Assembly (NCBI GenBank): GCA_005809105.1
Contig: SYLI01000087.1
Span: 1 to 48,176 of the forward strand
DNA: 48,176 nucleotides
Reading direction: 5' to 3'
Source: Verrucomicrobiales bacterium
GTDB lineage: Bacteria; Verrucomicrobiota; Verrucomicrobiia; Limisphaerales; UBA1100
In this document: positions 1-11,088 of the stretch, piece by piece
How positions within the stretch are numbered: position 1 is the first letter of the stretch
Layout of the letters: each line of letters starts with the position of its first letter
Translations under genes and position numbers: made by a program
The notes under the pieces: generated by a model
The model's database searches: none
What the model was told of the DNA's origin: nothing
The model's input: only the letters and a program-made list of their open reading frames with translations

Positions 1-482
1 CCCTGAAAGGGATCGATGAAGCACACGCGGAAGATGCAGTCGCCGGCCTGGGTCACCTTGGGGTTGGTGGATGCCGGCGAGACCATCGGCACGGTATTCT
101 GCTGGCAGATGGGCGCGGCCTCCAGCGAGCGGCTGCTGGCCACTTCGCCCAGCATGGCCACCACTCGCTCGCGCGCGATGAGCTTGTTCACGACCGTGGC
201 CGATTCGCCCGGCTTGGATTGAGTATCCTCAGTAACGAGCTCGAGCTTTCTTCCCAGCACACCGCCCGCGGCATTGGCTTCCTCGACGGCCAGCAACGTG
301 CCTTCATGGGAGGAAATACCGAAGGTCGCTTCCTTGCCGGTGAGCGACGCAAATTCTCCCACCTTGATTGCGCCAGTGCCTTCGCCGCTGCCGCCCGGCG
401 GCTTGCAGCTCACACTCAGCGCCAGCAACGTCAGAATCAGGCACGCGGGCAAGCGAACAACGCCGGAGGGAAATTTGCTCAT
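1..482 (-). CDS. Branched-chain amino acid type ABC transporter substrate-binding lipoprotein, C-terminus cut by window edge
   Basis: Translating the minus strand from an ATG at 482 gives an open frame to the left edge, 160 codons visible. The N-terminus is a signal peptide ending in LALSVSC, which fits a lipoprotein cleavage site. Next come IKVGEFASLTGKEATFG, AVEEANAAGGVLGRKLELV and KLIARERVVAMLGEVASS, which are hallmarks of the LivK/Peripla_BP_6 family that binds leucine-type amino acids or amides outside the inner membrane. An alternative in-frame ATG lies at 527 but would add 15 residues before the signal peptide. The gene lies downstream of alanine dehydrogenase on the same strand, so amino-acid uptake is a reasonable guess; the ligand cannot be read from this part. 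The permease and ATPase genes are presumably beyond the left edge. Confidence 0.85.
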   Translation of the reverse strand, partial: MSKFPSGVVRLPACLILTLLALSVSCKPPGGSGEGTGAIKVGEFASLTGKEATFGISSHEGTLLAVEEANAAGGVLGRKLELVTEDTQSKPGESATVVNKLIARERVVAMLGEVASSRSLEAAPICQQNTVPMVSPASTNPKVTQAGDCIFRVCFIDPFQ

Positions 483-602
483 GTGCAGATTGAGGCGCAA
501 CGTACGGCTGACCGACTCCTGTCGCATGCCGCCTCTCTCGTGCGAACGTAGGCAAAACGCGGCGCGCGTTCAACCTCCAAACTGACCGCGCGCCCTTTGG
601 CG

Positions 603-1700
603 TCAGTCCAGCGCGCCGCAGGGCAATCCATGCGCCTCTGCCACGGCCGGGCAGGTGACACGATGGCTGTGGATGTTGACCCCGCCTCGCAACGAGGGGC
701 GCGCCTGGCAGGCGCCTGCCAGTCCACGGTCGGCGATGAGCTCCACGAAGGGATGGGTGACATTGACCAGCGCCTGCGTCGCCGTGCGCGCGTAGGCGCC
801 GGGCATGTTGGCCACGCAGTAATGCACCACGCGCTCCTCGACGTACACGGGATCGCGATGGGTGGTGGGGCGCGAGGTCTCGGCGCAGCCGCCCTGATCG
901 ATGGCGATGTCCACGAACACGCTGCCGGGCCTCATGCGCCTGAGCATCTCGCGCGAGATGAGGCGGGGCGCCTTTGCGCCGGGAACCAGCACCGCGCCAA
1001 TGAGCAGGTCCACCTGGGGCAGCAGTTCCAGCAGGTGCGCGGGGCTGGAGTAGAGCGTGTGCGCCGAGTGCAGCGTGATGTCCAAAAAGCGCATGCGCTC
1101 GACGTCCACTTCCATGATGGTGACATCCGCGCCCAGACCGGTGGCCATGCGGGCGGCATTGACGCCCGCCACGCCGCCGCCCAGCACCACAACGCGCCCG
1201 GGCAGCACGCCAGGCACTCCGCCCAGAAGCGTGCCGCTGCCGCCGTGGTGCTTGGCCAAGTGATGGCCGCCGACGATGATGGACATGCGCCCGGCGATTT
1301 CGCTCATGGGTTCGAGTAGGGGCAGCCGGCCGTTCTCGCTGATGGTTTCGTAGGCGATGGCGGTGGCGCCCGATGCCAAGAGCGCGTCGGTCAGCGCGCG
1401 GTGGGGCGCCAGGTGCAGGTATGTGAAAAGAATCTGCGATGGCCGCAGCATCGGGCATTCCTCTGGCTGCGGTTCCTTGACCTTGACGATGAGGTCCGCG
1501 CACCCGAACACCTCCTGCGCGTGCCCCGCCAGGGTGGCACCCGCCGCGGCATAGTCTGCGTCGGGATATCCCGCGCCGGCGCCGGCGTTGCGCTGCACAA
1601 TCACCTCATGGCCGCGCTGGCGCAGATGGTAGGCGCCGGATGGAAGCAGCCCGACGCGGTGCTCGCCGGTCTTGATTTCACAGGGCACGCCGATGACCAT
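603..1700 (-). CDS. ald: Alanine dehydrogenase
   Basis: This 365-residue enzyme interconverts L-alanine and pyruvate plus ammonia with NAD. It starts [20 protein letters not shown], the classic N-terminus of the family. ILFTYLHLA carries the substrate-site histidine region, and [16 protein letters not shown] is the Rossmann NAD loop, followed by an acidic residue in IMEVD. The length matches the usual 360-375 residues. A longer reading frame runs upstream to 2042, but it has no family similarity before the ATG at 1700, and that extension overlaps the neighbouring PAP2 gene. The gene sits 52 bases after the PAP2 gene and 120 bases before the amino-acid binding lipoprotein, all on the minus strand. 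All landmark motifs are intact. No convincing Shine-Dalgarno sequence is visible. Confidence 0.95.
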   Translation of the reverse strand: MVIGVPCEIKTGEHRVGLLPSGAYHLRQRGHEVIVQRNAGAGAGYPDADYAAAGATLAGHAQEVFGCADLIVKVKEPQPEECPMLRPSQILFTYLHLAPHRALTDALLASGATAIAYETISENGRLPLLEPMSEIAGRMSIIVGGHHLAKHHGGSGTLLGGVPGVLPGRVVVLGGGVAGVNAARMATGLGADVTIMEVDVERMRFLDITLHSAHTLYSSPAHLLELLPQVDLLIGAVLVPGAKAPRLISREMLRRMRPGSVFVDIAIDQGGCAETSRPTTHRDPVYVEERVVHYCVANMPGAYARTATQALVNVTHPFVELIADRGLAGACQARPSLRGGVNIHSHRVTCPAVAEAHGLPCGALD

Positions 1701-1752
1701 GCGGCATTTGTAGCGCGGGCACCTCGCGCACGCAATCCACTCGCACGCCCCT

Positions 1753-2703
1753 TTAACCGGCGGCTTGAGCGGTGACTTGATCGCGCTCCTCAGCGGCATC
1801 CTCTTCGGGCGCTGCCGAGCTTGATCGCAGGAGCCGGTCAGCAATCCACAATCCCACCAGCGCCACGAGGAGACCGCCCAGCAAGTCGACCAGATAGTGG
1901 TAGCGCAAGTACACGGTCGACACCCACAGGCCCAAGGTCGGCACCAGCAGCCGCCAGAACCGACGACGGTGGTGGCGCCAGTCGAAACCCAGCAGGAAAC
2001 AGGTGGCACCAAAATGAATGCTGGGGAAGGCGTCAAAGCCATTGGTGTGGTCGCTCACAAAGGCACTCCCCATTTGCGTGATGATGCCGCCTGTGCGCAG
2101 TCCCAGTTGCTCGCACGGCCCAGCCGCCGGCACCAGCACGTAGCCAATGTAGCCCAGCCCGTACACGGTGAAGAATCCTCCGCCGCAGGCGATGAAACGC
2201 CGGTGGTCGGTGAAGTAATAATGGCCCGGCCCGGTGATGAGGTAGTAGAAGAAGAAGAGGTAGCAGGTCATCATGACCTCGGTCATCCACGGGCTACCTG
2301 CGTGCTGAAGCCACTCCACGGAGTTGCCGACGAGTGCGCGGTCGCAGGATTCCAAAAGGCCGTCCTTGGGGGTGAACCCAGCAAAGTACATCGCCGGCAC
2401 GGCGTGCTTCACCGAGGCATACGACAGAGTGGAGACGGCCGCGCAGCAGAGCACGCGCAGACGGGCGCGCAGCGGCGTGGGCTGACGACGCTCCCAGCAC
2501 ATCACGCCCACCCCGAACAGAAACATCGCCGCGTACAGGAGGCTCATCGGATGCAGAACGCCCGACACAAACGCCAGTCGCAACCAGCACCCGACAAGGA
2601 AGAGGCCAAAAATCCACTCGTGCGGCATGGGCGCAAGATGGGCGATGAGGCTGCTGATGCCGGGGCGCGTGAGGGGGGATGCAGCCAGCGGGTGGCGGGA
2701 CAT
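1753..2703 (-). CDS. PAP2 superfamily (Aur1/Ipt1-like) integral membrane phosphatase or phosphotransferase
   Basis: This is a 316-residue protein with about six hydrophobic segments. Two PAP2 catalytic signatures are visible: FPSIHFG (active-site His about residue 230) and STVYLRYHYLVD (His 269, Asp 273), with YVLVPAAGP about 189-196 in the first conserved block. This spacing and the two tyrosine-rich blocks resemble the PAP2_3 branch, which includes inositol-phosphoceramide synthase Aur1, rather than simple PgpB phosphatases. The likely role is transfer or hydrolysis of a phospholipid headgroup at the membrane; the substrate is not deducible. The C-terminal 30 residues are charged and glutamate-rich, predicted to be cytoplasmic. 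It precedes ald on the same strand by 52 bases, but nothing shows that they work together. Confidence 0.85.
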   Translation of the reverse strand: MSRHPLAASPLTRPGISSLIAHLAPMPHEWIFGLFLVGCWLRLAFVSGVLHPMSLLYAAMFLFGVGVMCWERRQPTPLRARLRVLCCAAVSTLSYASVKHAVPAMYFAGFTPKDGLLESCDRALVGNSVEWLQHAGSPWMTEVMMTCYLFFFYYLITGPGHYYFTDHRRFIACGGGFFTVYGLGYIGYVLVPAAGPCEQLGLRTGGIITQMGSAFVSDHTNGFDAFPSIHFGATCFLLGFDWRHHRRRFWRLLVPTLGLWVSTVYLRYHYLVDLLGGLLVALVGLWIADRLLRSSSAAPEEDAAEERDQVTAQAAG

Positions 2704-2840
2704 GACGCGGTCTTGGTTGCTTGCGGTAGCGCCCCTCTCATCGCGCTACGCTAGAGGCAAGCGCGCGGCCTCATGGGGGAAACGCCAGCGTGAGCCAACT
2801 ACTAACACAGCGCACCGGGGCCCGCAAGCGTCAACACCCG

Positions 2841-3554
2841 CTACTTGATGCCGCCCAGCCGCTCTCGCCAGATCTTGTAGAGCTCCATGGTGGCGGCAAC
2901 ATCTCGCATGCAGTACTGGGCGATGTCACGGAACCGCCCCTCCGCAACGAGGTTGCTCACATCCATGCCGGTGATCCCGTGGCTCTTGGGTGAGTCAATG
3001 CCGAATCTCTTGCAGTAGAAATCCAGATTGAACCGGCGCGACGCGCCCTCTGGCCCGCTCACGCCATAAAACGTGAGTTGGTCCGCAAGGTCGCAGTGAG
3101 GGTCGCACTGGTAGCGGTAACCCAGCCAGTCCTTGCGCGAGATGGGCACGTTGAGCAGCGCCGAGCGAAGGTAAAGAAACGGCACATCAAAGCCCCGACC
3201 GTTGAAGGTCACCACCTGCTCATAGCGCCTGGCAATCTCCCAGAAGTTGCTGAGCAGTTCGGATTCATCCATGCAGGGCACCAGTTGCAGGGGCCCTTCG
3301 GGGGATTCCTCATAATCGTCGGAGAGATACAGCGCTTGCCCACGGGCCGTGTCGGCATTGAGCATGCCAATGCACACGACCTGGGCCGTCATGGGCCACA
3401 GGCTGAACTGGCGCTGGATTTCGGCGCGGCGCGCCACCTTCGCCTCGTCGGTGGGCATCCTTTCCGCGGGCCTGAGCAGGTACTCCAACTGGGCCTCGTC
3501 AAAATGCTCTGGCGGCAGGGAGGACGTCTCGATGTCGAACACCAAACAGGCCAT
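2841..3554 (-). CDS. Predicted 3'-5' exonuclease, DEDDy ribonuclease-H-like fold
   Basis: The 237-residue product begins MACLVFDIETSS, giving exonuclease motif I (Asp7, Glu9). Motif II is VTFNGRGFDVPFLYLR. Motif III is AQYCMRDVAATMELY, in the Y-x3-D form that defines the DEDDy class. This matches the PolB-like exonuclease family (PF10108) of stand-alone proofreading-type nucleases; the in vivo substrate is unknown. A longer frame reaches 3620, but those extra 22 codons would be read through the hairpin and T-run of the upstream terminator, so I take the ATG at 3554. The preceding terminator implies its own promoter or read-through. The 137 bases between it and the PAP2 gene show nothing recognisable. 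Confidence 0.85.
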   Translation of the reverse strand: MACLVFDIETSSLPPEHFDEAQLEYLLRPAERMPTDEAKVARRAEIQRQFSLWPMTAQVVCIGMLNADTARGQALYLSDDYEESPEGPLQLVPCMDESELLSNFWEIARRYEQVVTFNGRGFDVPFLYLRSALLNVPISRKDWLGYRYQCDPHCDLADQLTFYGVSGPEGASRRFNLDFYCKRFGIDSPKSHGITGMDVSNLVAEGRFRDIAQYCMRDVAATMELYKIWRERLGGIK

Positions 3555-3584
3555 GAACACAACGCTCTCAGAGGCTGCCGCGCC

Positions 3585-3621
3585 AAAAAAGAAAAAAGAT
3601 GGCAGGGAGTCTCCTGCCATC
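3585..3621 (-). terminator. Rho-independent terminator of the lysine-rich peptide gene
   Basis: On the minus strand a perfect 9-bp stem (3613-3621 with 3598-3606, gatggcagg/cctgccatc) encloses a 6-base loop. It is followed at once by a run of T6-C-T6 (3597 down to 3585). It starts 23 bases after the stop codon of the 17-codon gene and lies before the exonuclease start, so it would end a very short transcript. Confidence 0.85.
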
Positions 3622-3644
3622 TGCTTTAAACCCTGTTGTCGGGG

Positions 3645-3698
3645 CTAGTGCTTCTTACCGCCCTTCTTCTTAGGAGCAGCCTTTTTCTTGGTCGCCAT
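3645..3698 (-). CDS. 17-residue lysine-rich basic peptide
   Basis: The minus strand encodes MATKKKAAPKKKGGKKH followed by TAG. Nine of the 17 residues are lysine and none is acidic; the rest are mostly Ala, Gly and Pro, like the tails of histone H1-type or ribosomal proteins. It is too short for ordinary gene callers. Three things support a real gene. A purine-rich Shine-Dalgarno stretch (aagggggtgag) ends about 7 bases before the ATG. A strong intrinsic terminator follows the stop by 23 bases. A 5' leader hairpin (TCCCGAT-GAA-ATCGGGA) lies upstream. So it looks like a free-standing monocistronic unit. Binding to nucleic acid is a guess from charge alone. It could instead be the visible part of a small RNA. 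Confidence 0.6.
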   Translation of the reverse strand: MATKKKAAPKKKGGKKH

Positions 3699-3727
3699 GG
3701 TTCAACTCACCCCCTTCCACTTTAAGA

Positions 3728-3744
3728 TCCCGATGAAATCGGGA
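3728..3744 (-). promoter_or_regulatory. Leader hairpin upstream of the lysine-rich peptide gene
   Basis: A perfect 7-bp inverted repeat (tcccgat, loop gaa, atcggga) lies about 30 bases upstream of the peptide ATG and outside the Shine-Dalgarno stretch. No T-run follows on either strand, so it is not a terminator. It could stabilise the 5' leader or serve as a protein site. It sits in the divergent region shared with mutS. Confidence 0.35.
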
Positions 3745-3869
3745 CGCAAGAAAAGTATTTAGTCCAAATCGCCGCTCGTGCCTAGGCTTTTTTTTGTTCC
3801 ATGGCGAAAAGTTTTCCACCGCCCTTTTTCATTTCGACCGCGCCGCCCTTCCGCTCTAGCGTCCTCGTG

Positions 3870-6405
<2,536 letters not shown>

Positions 6406-6413
<8 letters not shown>

Positions 6414-7074
6414 GCGGCCCTTCAGCCTTGTAGAGAATCACCACGCCATAATCCAGCGCGCCCTTCTCATCGGCACGATACTGGATGGTGGAGACGCGCA
6501 GAATATTGGGCTCGCCTTGCGATCGCAGAAACCCTGTCACGACGTCGTCAAACTCATCGCGGCCGTCTTTCATGCAATCGGCGTGCCGGATCGTTTTGAT
6601 GGCGAGCAGGCGTTCGCCGCGCTGTTCCTGCTCCAGGGTCACCAGCTTGCGCCCGCCAAATCCCAGTTGAATGTCCGCCGGGTTTCCGGCGCCGGGCTGC
6701 ACGACCACGGGCCCTTCGCCCTCATCCATCGCTGGCGGCGAAGAAAGCATCGCCGACATGGCGGCGGGCTTGGCGGAGGCCACGGGCGGCGGCTTGCGCG
6801 CGGGCGCAGCCCCACCGTCGGGCGCGGGATGAATCTCCGTCGGCCTTTCCTCCGGCGGCAGAGGGGCCGTCACCACCGCGCCTGAAAGCAGCGCGGCCCC
6901 CTCCTCAGGAGTGGGTGCGAAAATGACCTGTCCGCAACTGGAGCAGGGAAAACTGCCGCCGTAAGACTCCGCAATCTGATCGAGCATCGCCCCCTCGGCA
7001 CTCATGCTGGCTCCGCACTGGGCGCAATCAAATGCAACCTGACCCTCTTCAATCCGGAGATTGACGCATTTCAT
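6406..7074 (-). CDS. Hypothetical protein with N-terminal zinc-ribbon-like CxxC pairs
   Basis: I do not recognise this 222-residue protein. Two CxxC pairs (CAQC at about 17-20 and CSSC at about 44-47) about 27 residues apart suggest a zinc ribbon. A low-complexity Pro/Ala linker occupies roughly residues 65-125. The C-terminal 85 residues look folded, with a mixed alpha/beta pattern ending in YGVVILYKAEG. There is no signal peptide, so it is probably cytoplasmic. It converges on mutS with an 8-base overlap and follows murA on the same strand after a 71-base gap, so it may share a transcript with murA/prmC. The start at 7074 gives MKCVNLRIEEGQVAFDCAQC, with a third Cys at position 3. Confidence 0.7.
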
Positions 7075-7145
7075 GACGGCTGGGGATTAGTGACCCCATG
7101 AGAAGCAGGACGCCGGCCGGGAATCCAGTCCAAAATGGCGCGGCT

Positions 7146-8408
7146 TTATGAACCGGGCTCTCGTTTCACCCGCGCACCCAGACTGCGGAGCTTGTCGTCC
7201 ATTCGCTCGTAGCCACGATCCAGATGGTAAATGCGGTTCACTTGGGTGATGCCCTTGGCCACCAGGCCAGCGATCACCAACGCCGCGGAGGCGCGCAGAT
7301 CGCTGGCCATCACCTGCGCGCCGCTGAGCGGAGAGCCGCCCTTCACGATGGCGCTGGGCCCCTCGATGGCCACGTCGGCCCCCAGACGAACGAGCTCGGC
7401 GGCGTGCGTAAAGCGCGCCTCGAAGATGCGCTCGGTGATGATGCTGATGCCCGGCACGAGCGTGAGCAGCGCCAGCATCTGCGCCTGCATGTCGGTGGGA
7501 AATCCGGGGAAGGGCTGTGTCGTGATGTCCACCGGCCGAAGGCTGCGCCCGCGCTGGAAGGTGATGCCCCCCGCGTGAGACTCCACCTTCACCCCCATTT
7601 CGCGCAGCTTGTCCACCACGGCCGCCAGATGATCCAGCCGCGCGCCCGCGAGGGTCACCACTCCGCGCGTGGCCACGCCGGCGATGGCGTAGGTGGCCGC
7701 CTCGATGCGGTCGGGAATGATCTCGTGCTCCGCACCATGAAGCTCTTTAACACCTATGACTGTGACGGTGGGCCCGCCTGCACCGGACACCTTGGCGCCC
7801 ATCGCGTTGAGAAACCGGGCCAGATCGGCCACCTCCGGCTCGCACGCCGCGTTCTCGATGGTGGTCTGCCCCTCGGCCAGCACCGCCGCCATGATGACGT
7901 TGGCCGTACCCAGCACCGTGGGGCCGGCGCGCCCTCCCAGAAATATGGGTGCGCCCGCAAGCTTCGCGCCCCGCACGCGCACGTAGCCGCTTTGCATCTG
8001 CACTTTTGCGCCCAGCGCGCGCATGCCCTTGAGATGAAGGTCGATGGGCCGCATGCCGATGACGCAGCCGCCGGGTATCGACACTGTGGCACGCCGCAGC
8101 CGTCCCAGCAGCGGGCCCAGCACACAGATCGAGCCGCGCATCTTGCGCACCAGCTCGTAGTCCGCCTTGTCGGAGACGCTCGCGGCCTGCATCGCTAGCG
8201 TTCCCTCGCCCTGCTGCACCGCAGCACCCATCGTCCTAAGGATCTGCGCCATCGTGCGCACGTCCTCCAAATCGGGAACGTTGCGAATCACGCAGCGCTC
8301 CCTCGTCAGAAGCGTGGCCGCCATGATGGGCAGCACGGCGTTTTTTGCGCCGCTGATTTGAACGACGCCATTGAGCGGCCTTCCTCCCTCGATGAGCAAA
8401 CTATCCAT
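7146..8408 (-). CDS. murA: UDP-N-acetylglucosamine 1-carboxyvinyltransferase
   Basis: MurA transfers enolpyruvate from PEP to UDP-GlcNAc, the first committed step of peptidoglycan synthesis in the cytoplasm. The 420-residue product has the family length. It shows VQISGAKNAVLP, with Lys22 in the nucleotide-sugar site, and SIPGGCVIGMRPIDLHLKG, where Cys115 is the fosfomycin-sensitive catalytic cysteine in its normal position. The late motifs FPTDMQAQMLAL and DRGYERMDDKLRSLGA are also typical. A functional murA indicates that this organism makes peptidoglycan. It lies 33 bases downstream of prmC on the minus strand, probably co-transcribed. Confidence 0.97.
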   Translation of the reverse strand: MDSLLIEGGRPLNGVVQISGAKNAVLPIMAATLLTRERCVIRNVPDLEDVRTMAQILRTMGAAVQQGEGTLAMQAASVSDKADYELVRKMRGSICVLGPLLGRLRRATVSIPGGCVIGMRPIDLHLKGMRALGAKVQMQSGYVRVRGAKLAGAPIFLGGRAGPTVLGTANVIMAAVLAEGQTTIENAACEPEVADLARFLNAMGAKVSGAGGPTVTVIGVKELHGAEHEIIPDRIEAATYAIAGVATRGVVTLAGARLDHLAAVVDKLREMGVKVESHAGGITFQRGRSLRPVDITTQPFPGFPTDMQAQMLALLTLVPGISIITERIFEARFTHAAELVRLGADVAIEGPSAIVKGGSPLSGAQVMASDLRASAALVIAGLVAKGITQVNRIYHLDRGYERMDDKLRSLGARVKREPGS

Positions 8409-8441
8409 GGAAATGGCACCTCCAAGAGCCGGCCGGATTGT

Positions 8442-9299
8442 TCATGAATCCAACACCGTGGCAACCATGATTCTCGGCGTGCCATTCCAGTCGGCGTGAA
8501 CGGCCTGCACCTTCCATCCGGCAGCCACAAGGATCGCCCCAACGGCATCGGACTGGCCATCGCCCAATTCCCACATCAGACAACCACCGGGCAACAGCCG
8601 GCGCCGCGCACTCACCGCCAGCACGCGGTAGAAATGGAGCCCGTCAGGCCCGCCGTCCAGGGCCCGCCGCGGGTCGTGGTCGCGCACTTCGGGCTGCAAG
8701 GCCGCCATCTGCCCCGTGGCGATGTAGGGGGGGTTGGAAACAATGAGGTGAAAGCCGACACGCCCGGGCAGCCGGCAGCGCGCATCGCCGTGTGCCCAGC
8801 GGATGCGCGCCGATACGCGATTCCGCCGTGCATTGGCGCGCGCCACACGGAGGGCCGACTGAGAAATCTCAAGCGCAACCACCCGCGCGCCGGGCGCTGC
8901 CAGTGCCAGTGCAATCGCCAGGCACCCGCTGCCCGTGCCGATGTCCAGTGCGCGCGCCCCCGGGCCGTGCCCGCGCAACACTTCCCCCGCCAGCTCGGCG
9001 AGCCTTTCGGTCTCCGGCCGGGGAATCAGCACATGCCGGTTTACCGCCAGATCAATGCCGCAAAACGAGACCGTTCCCACGAGGTGTTGCAGTGGCACGC
9101 GCCGCACGCGCCGCGCGGCCAATGCGGCAAATGTCGCCGCCTCTCTGGCCGTCAGCCGCCGTTCCGGCTGCAATTCCATCTCCAGCCGGGGCATTCCCAA
9201 CACGTGCGCCAGCAGCCACTGTGCGTCCAGTCGCGCCGAGGGCACGCCCCCGCGCTCCAGCCGGGCCGCGTGCCGCGCAAGAGCCTGCTTCACCGTCAC
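8442..9299 (-). CDS. prmC: Peptide chain release factor N5-glutamine methyltransferase
   Basis: PrmC methylates the GGQ glutamine of release factors using S-adenosylmethionine. The 285-residue product has the helical N-terminal domain, then LIPRPETE (about 91-98), ALDIGTGSGCLAIALA (SAM-binding motif I, about 117-132) and SNPPYI with the catalytic NPPY at about 189-192. All are as expected. In many bacteria prmC follows prfA; here the upstream neighbour is a divergent LysM gene and the downstream one is murA, so that linkage is lost. The ATG at 9299 gives MTVKQALARHAARLERGGVP, a normal start for the family. Confidence 0.93.
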   Translation of the reverse strand: MTVKQALARHAARLERGGVPSARLDAQWLLAHVLGMPRLEMELQPERRLTAREAATFAALAARRVRRVPLQHLVGTVSFCGIDLAVNRHVLIPRPETERLAELAGEVLRGHGPGARALDIGTGSGCLAIALALAAPGARVVALEISQSALRVARANARRNRVSARIRWAHGDARCRLPGRVGFHLIVSNPPYIATGQMAALQPEVRDHDPRRALDGGPDGLHFYRVLAVSARRRLLPGGCLMWELGDGQSDAVGAILVAAGWKVQAVHADWNGTPRIMVATVLDS

Positions 9300-9408
9300 G
9301 CCCGCCAGCTTGGTGGTCGACGCCCGCCACTCAAGAAAAAACCCCGCGCTTCACACGGCGCCACTTTGAAACTTGAACGCACCTCCGCAAGCGCCTATTC
9401 TAGCGCCC

Positions 9409-10338
9409 ATGAGGAGAGTGTGTTTTCCCGCGGGGTTGATGGCGGCACTGCTGGCTTGTGCCTCCATGATACAGGCCCAGGACAAAGACAAGCCTGCCGA
9501 GCCCCAACCCGCCAATCCGCGGCCCGCGCCCGAGAAGCCCGGACTGCCGGAAATTCCGGATCCGGCAAAGTCTCCCAAGCCCGCGCCAAAGCCCGGCCCA
9601 ACCGCGCCCGCCGATCCCGCCAAGTCCAAGCCTGACTCAACGCCGGCCAAGCCCGAACCCGGCAATGCGGACGATCCCATCAAGCCCAAGTCGGACGGGC
9701 CCTTGCCGGTGAAGGTTCCCTCTGAATCCAATGCCACACGCCCGACTGCCGAGAAGCCGCCCGGCGACAAGCCCGCCGCCAACAAACCCTCGACGCCCGA
9801 GGATGTTCGGATGGCATACATGGAGGAGCGCTTTCAGCAATTGCGCGCCGAGATGGAGGACTTGAAGGCCGTGTATGCGTCGCAGCTTCAGAAGACGACG
9901 GACTTGATAGCCGACATCAAGTCGCTGCGCGAGGAGAACCGGAAGCTCAACGCGCACGCCACGCAGACTTTCGCCTCGCAGGATGACATCAAGATGATCA
10001 CCGAAAAGCTGCTGGAGCTGGACCGAAAGCGGCTGGCCGACCGCGAGCTCATCCTCGCCGAATTTAACAAGATGCTGCAGAAGGTGGCCGCGGCGGCGGC
10101 GGCACCGTCGCCGCCCGTCCCCACGCCTCCCACCACGGGCGGCAAGGGAATCGAGCACAAAGTCGCCAGCGGCGAGTTCCTCTCCACCATCATCGCCGCG
10201 TACAACGAGGATTTCAAACGCAAGGGCAAGAAGACCGTGACCATGCGGCAGGTGCTGGATGCCAATCCAGGCTTGAAGCCGGAACGGGTGCTGGTGGGGC
10301 AGAAGATCTTCATCCCGCTGCACGACACCAACGACTGA
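9409..10338 (+). CDS. Exported proline-rich, coiled-coil protein with C-terminal LysM domain
   Basis: The 309-residue product begins MRRVCFPAGLMAALLACASM, an export signal; LLAC could be a lipoprotein site, or cleavage could follow QAQ. A long Pro/Lys/Ala-rich stretch (about 25-135) follows, then a heptad-like charged helix (about 140-230) predicted to be a coiled coil. The last 55 residues, from IEHKVASGEFLSTIIAAYN to LVGQKIFIPLHD, form a LysM peptidoglycan-binding module. The likely role is a wall-anchored envelope spacer or scaffold. The frame extends upstream to 9373, but the ATG at 9409 gives the best signal peptide. It is 17 bases before the PepSY-like gene, so the two are probably co-transcribed. 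Confidence 0.8.
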   Translation: MRRVCFPAGLMAALLACASMIQAQDKDKPAEPQPANPRPAPEKPGLPEIPDPAKSPKPAPKPGPTAPADPAKSKPDSTPAKPEPGNADDPIKPKSDGPLPVKVPSESNATRPTAEKPPGDKPAANKPSTPEDVRMAYMEERFQQLRAEMEDLKAVYASQLQKTTDLIADIKSLREENRKLNAHATQTFASQDDIKMITEKLLELDRKRLADRELILAEFNKMLQKVAAAAAAPSPPVPTPPTTGGKGIEHKVASGEFLSTIIAAYNEDFKRKGKKTVTMRQVLDANPGLKPERVLVGQKIFIPLHDTND

Positions 10339-10355
10339 CCCGCATCCCCAGGCCG

Positions 10356-11084
10356 GTGAAAAAACTGCGGCGTGCCCACCTCTACCTCGGGTGCTTTTTT
10401 ACACCCGTGCTCGTGCTTTATTTCGTCTCCGGGTTTTTTCTGACACGGGACGAGGCGCGGCAAAAGTCGCCCGAGGAGGCACAGTCAATCCTGCAGCGGC
10501 TCTACTGGGTTCACACCTCGCAGTTCTACCCCGCCGCGGCCCTCGCGCCGGCCATCACCGAAGTCATCAGGTCCTCAGCCGAAGCCGACACGGTGACCAC
10601 CGACGTGCCCCACGGATACGCGGCGGGCCTGCCGGTGCGCATCATTGGCAGCGACCTTCCCGGCGGGCTGGAGTCCAACCTCGACTGCTTCGTGCACCCG
10701 AAAGGCCCAGACACGCTCACCCTCCATCTTAGCGAGGCCGACGCCAGGGCGGGCCGCGCCGCGCTGGATCTCAATCACACCGGCCCCGTGCGATTCCACT
10801 TGAATCCGCAGTTGCCCGCGCGCGACCGCGCCTCCTACGACCGGTCTCTCTTCAAATACCTGGCGCTGGCCATGACACTGGGGACGCTCGCCACCATGGC
10901 GCTGGGACTGGTGCTGGCCTTCCGCATCGTGCAGCCGCGCTGGCCAGTGTGGCTGGCACTCGTCTTGGGTGTGCTGGTGCCGGTGGTTTTCCTGTGGTGG
11001 GGACAAGTGCGGCAGCCGCCGGCCTCCGCGCCAGCCGGCTTGCCGGCGGCCCTGCCGCTGCCGCCGGGAAATCCCGCCCCTTGA
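10356..11084 (+). CDS. PepSY-associated-TM-like membrane protein, GTG start
   Basis: The 242-residue protein begins at GTG with MKKLRRAHLYLGCFFTPVLVLYFVSGFFL, resembling the first membrane helix of PepSY-associated transmembrane proteins (RRxHxxLG then a hydrophobic helix). The middle, about 30-165, is probably periplasmic and contains VRFHLNPQL. Two further helices at about 170-220 are followed by a proline-rich tail. PepSY-TM proteins are often linked to iron reduction or peptidase control, but most are much larger, so this is a reduced or distant relative. No haem-ligand pattern is obvious. It follows the LysM gene by 17 bases and ends 4 bases before the convergent cysteine desulfurase. 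Confidence 0.6.
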   Translation: MKKLRRAHLYLGCFFTPVLVLYFVSGFFLTRDEARQKSPEEAQSILQRLYWVHTSQFYPAAALAPAITEVIRSSAEADTVTTDVPHGYAAGLPVRIIGSDLPGGLESNLDCFVHPKGPDTLTLHLSEADARAGRAALDLNHTGPVRFHLNPQLPARDRASYDRSLFKYLALAMTLGTLATMALGLVLAFRIVQPRWPVWLALVLGVLVPVVFLWWGQVRQPPASAPAGLPAALPLPPGNPAP

Positions 11085-11088
11085 TGGC

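Noticed and set aside
3555-3620. Upstream start for the exonuclease at 3620
   Set aside because: It would translate through the terminator hairpin and T-run; the catalytic motif begins right after the ATG at 3554.
3801-3869. Upstream start for mutS at 3801
   Set aside because: The extra 23 residues (MAKSFPPPFFIST and on) do not resemble MutS. I kept the start at 3870, though this is not certain.
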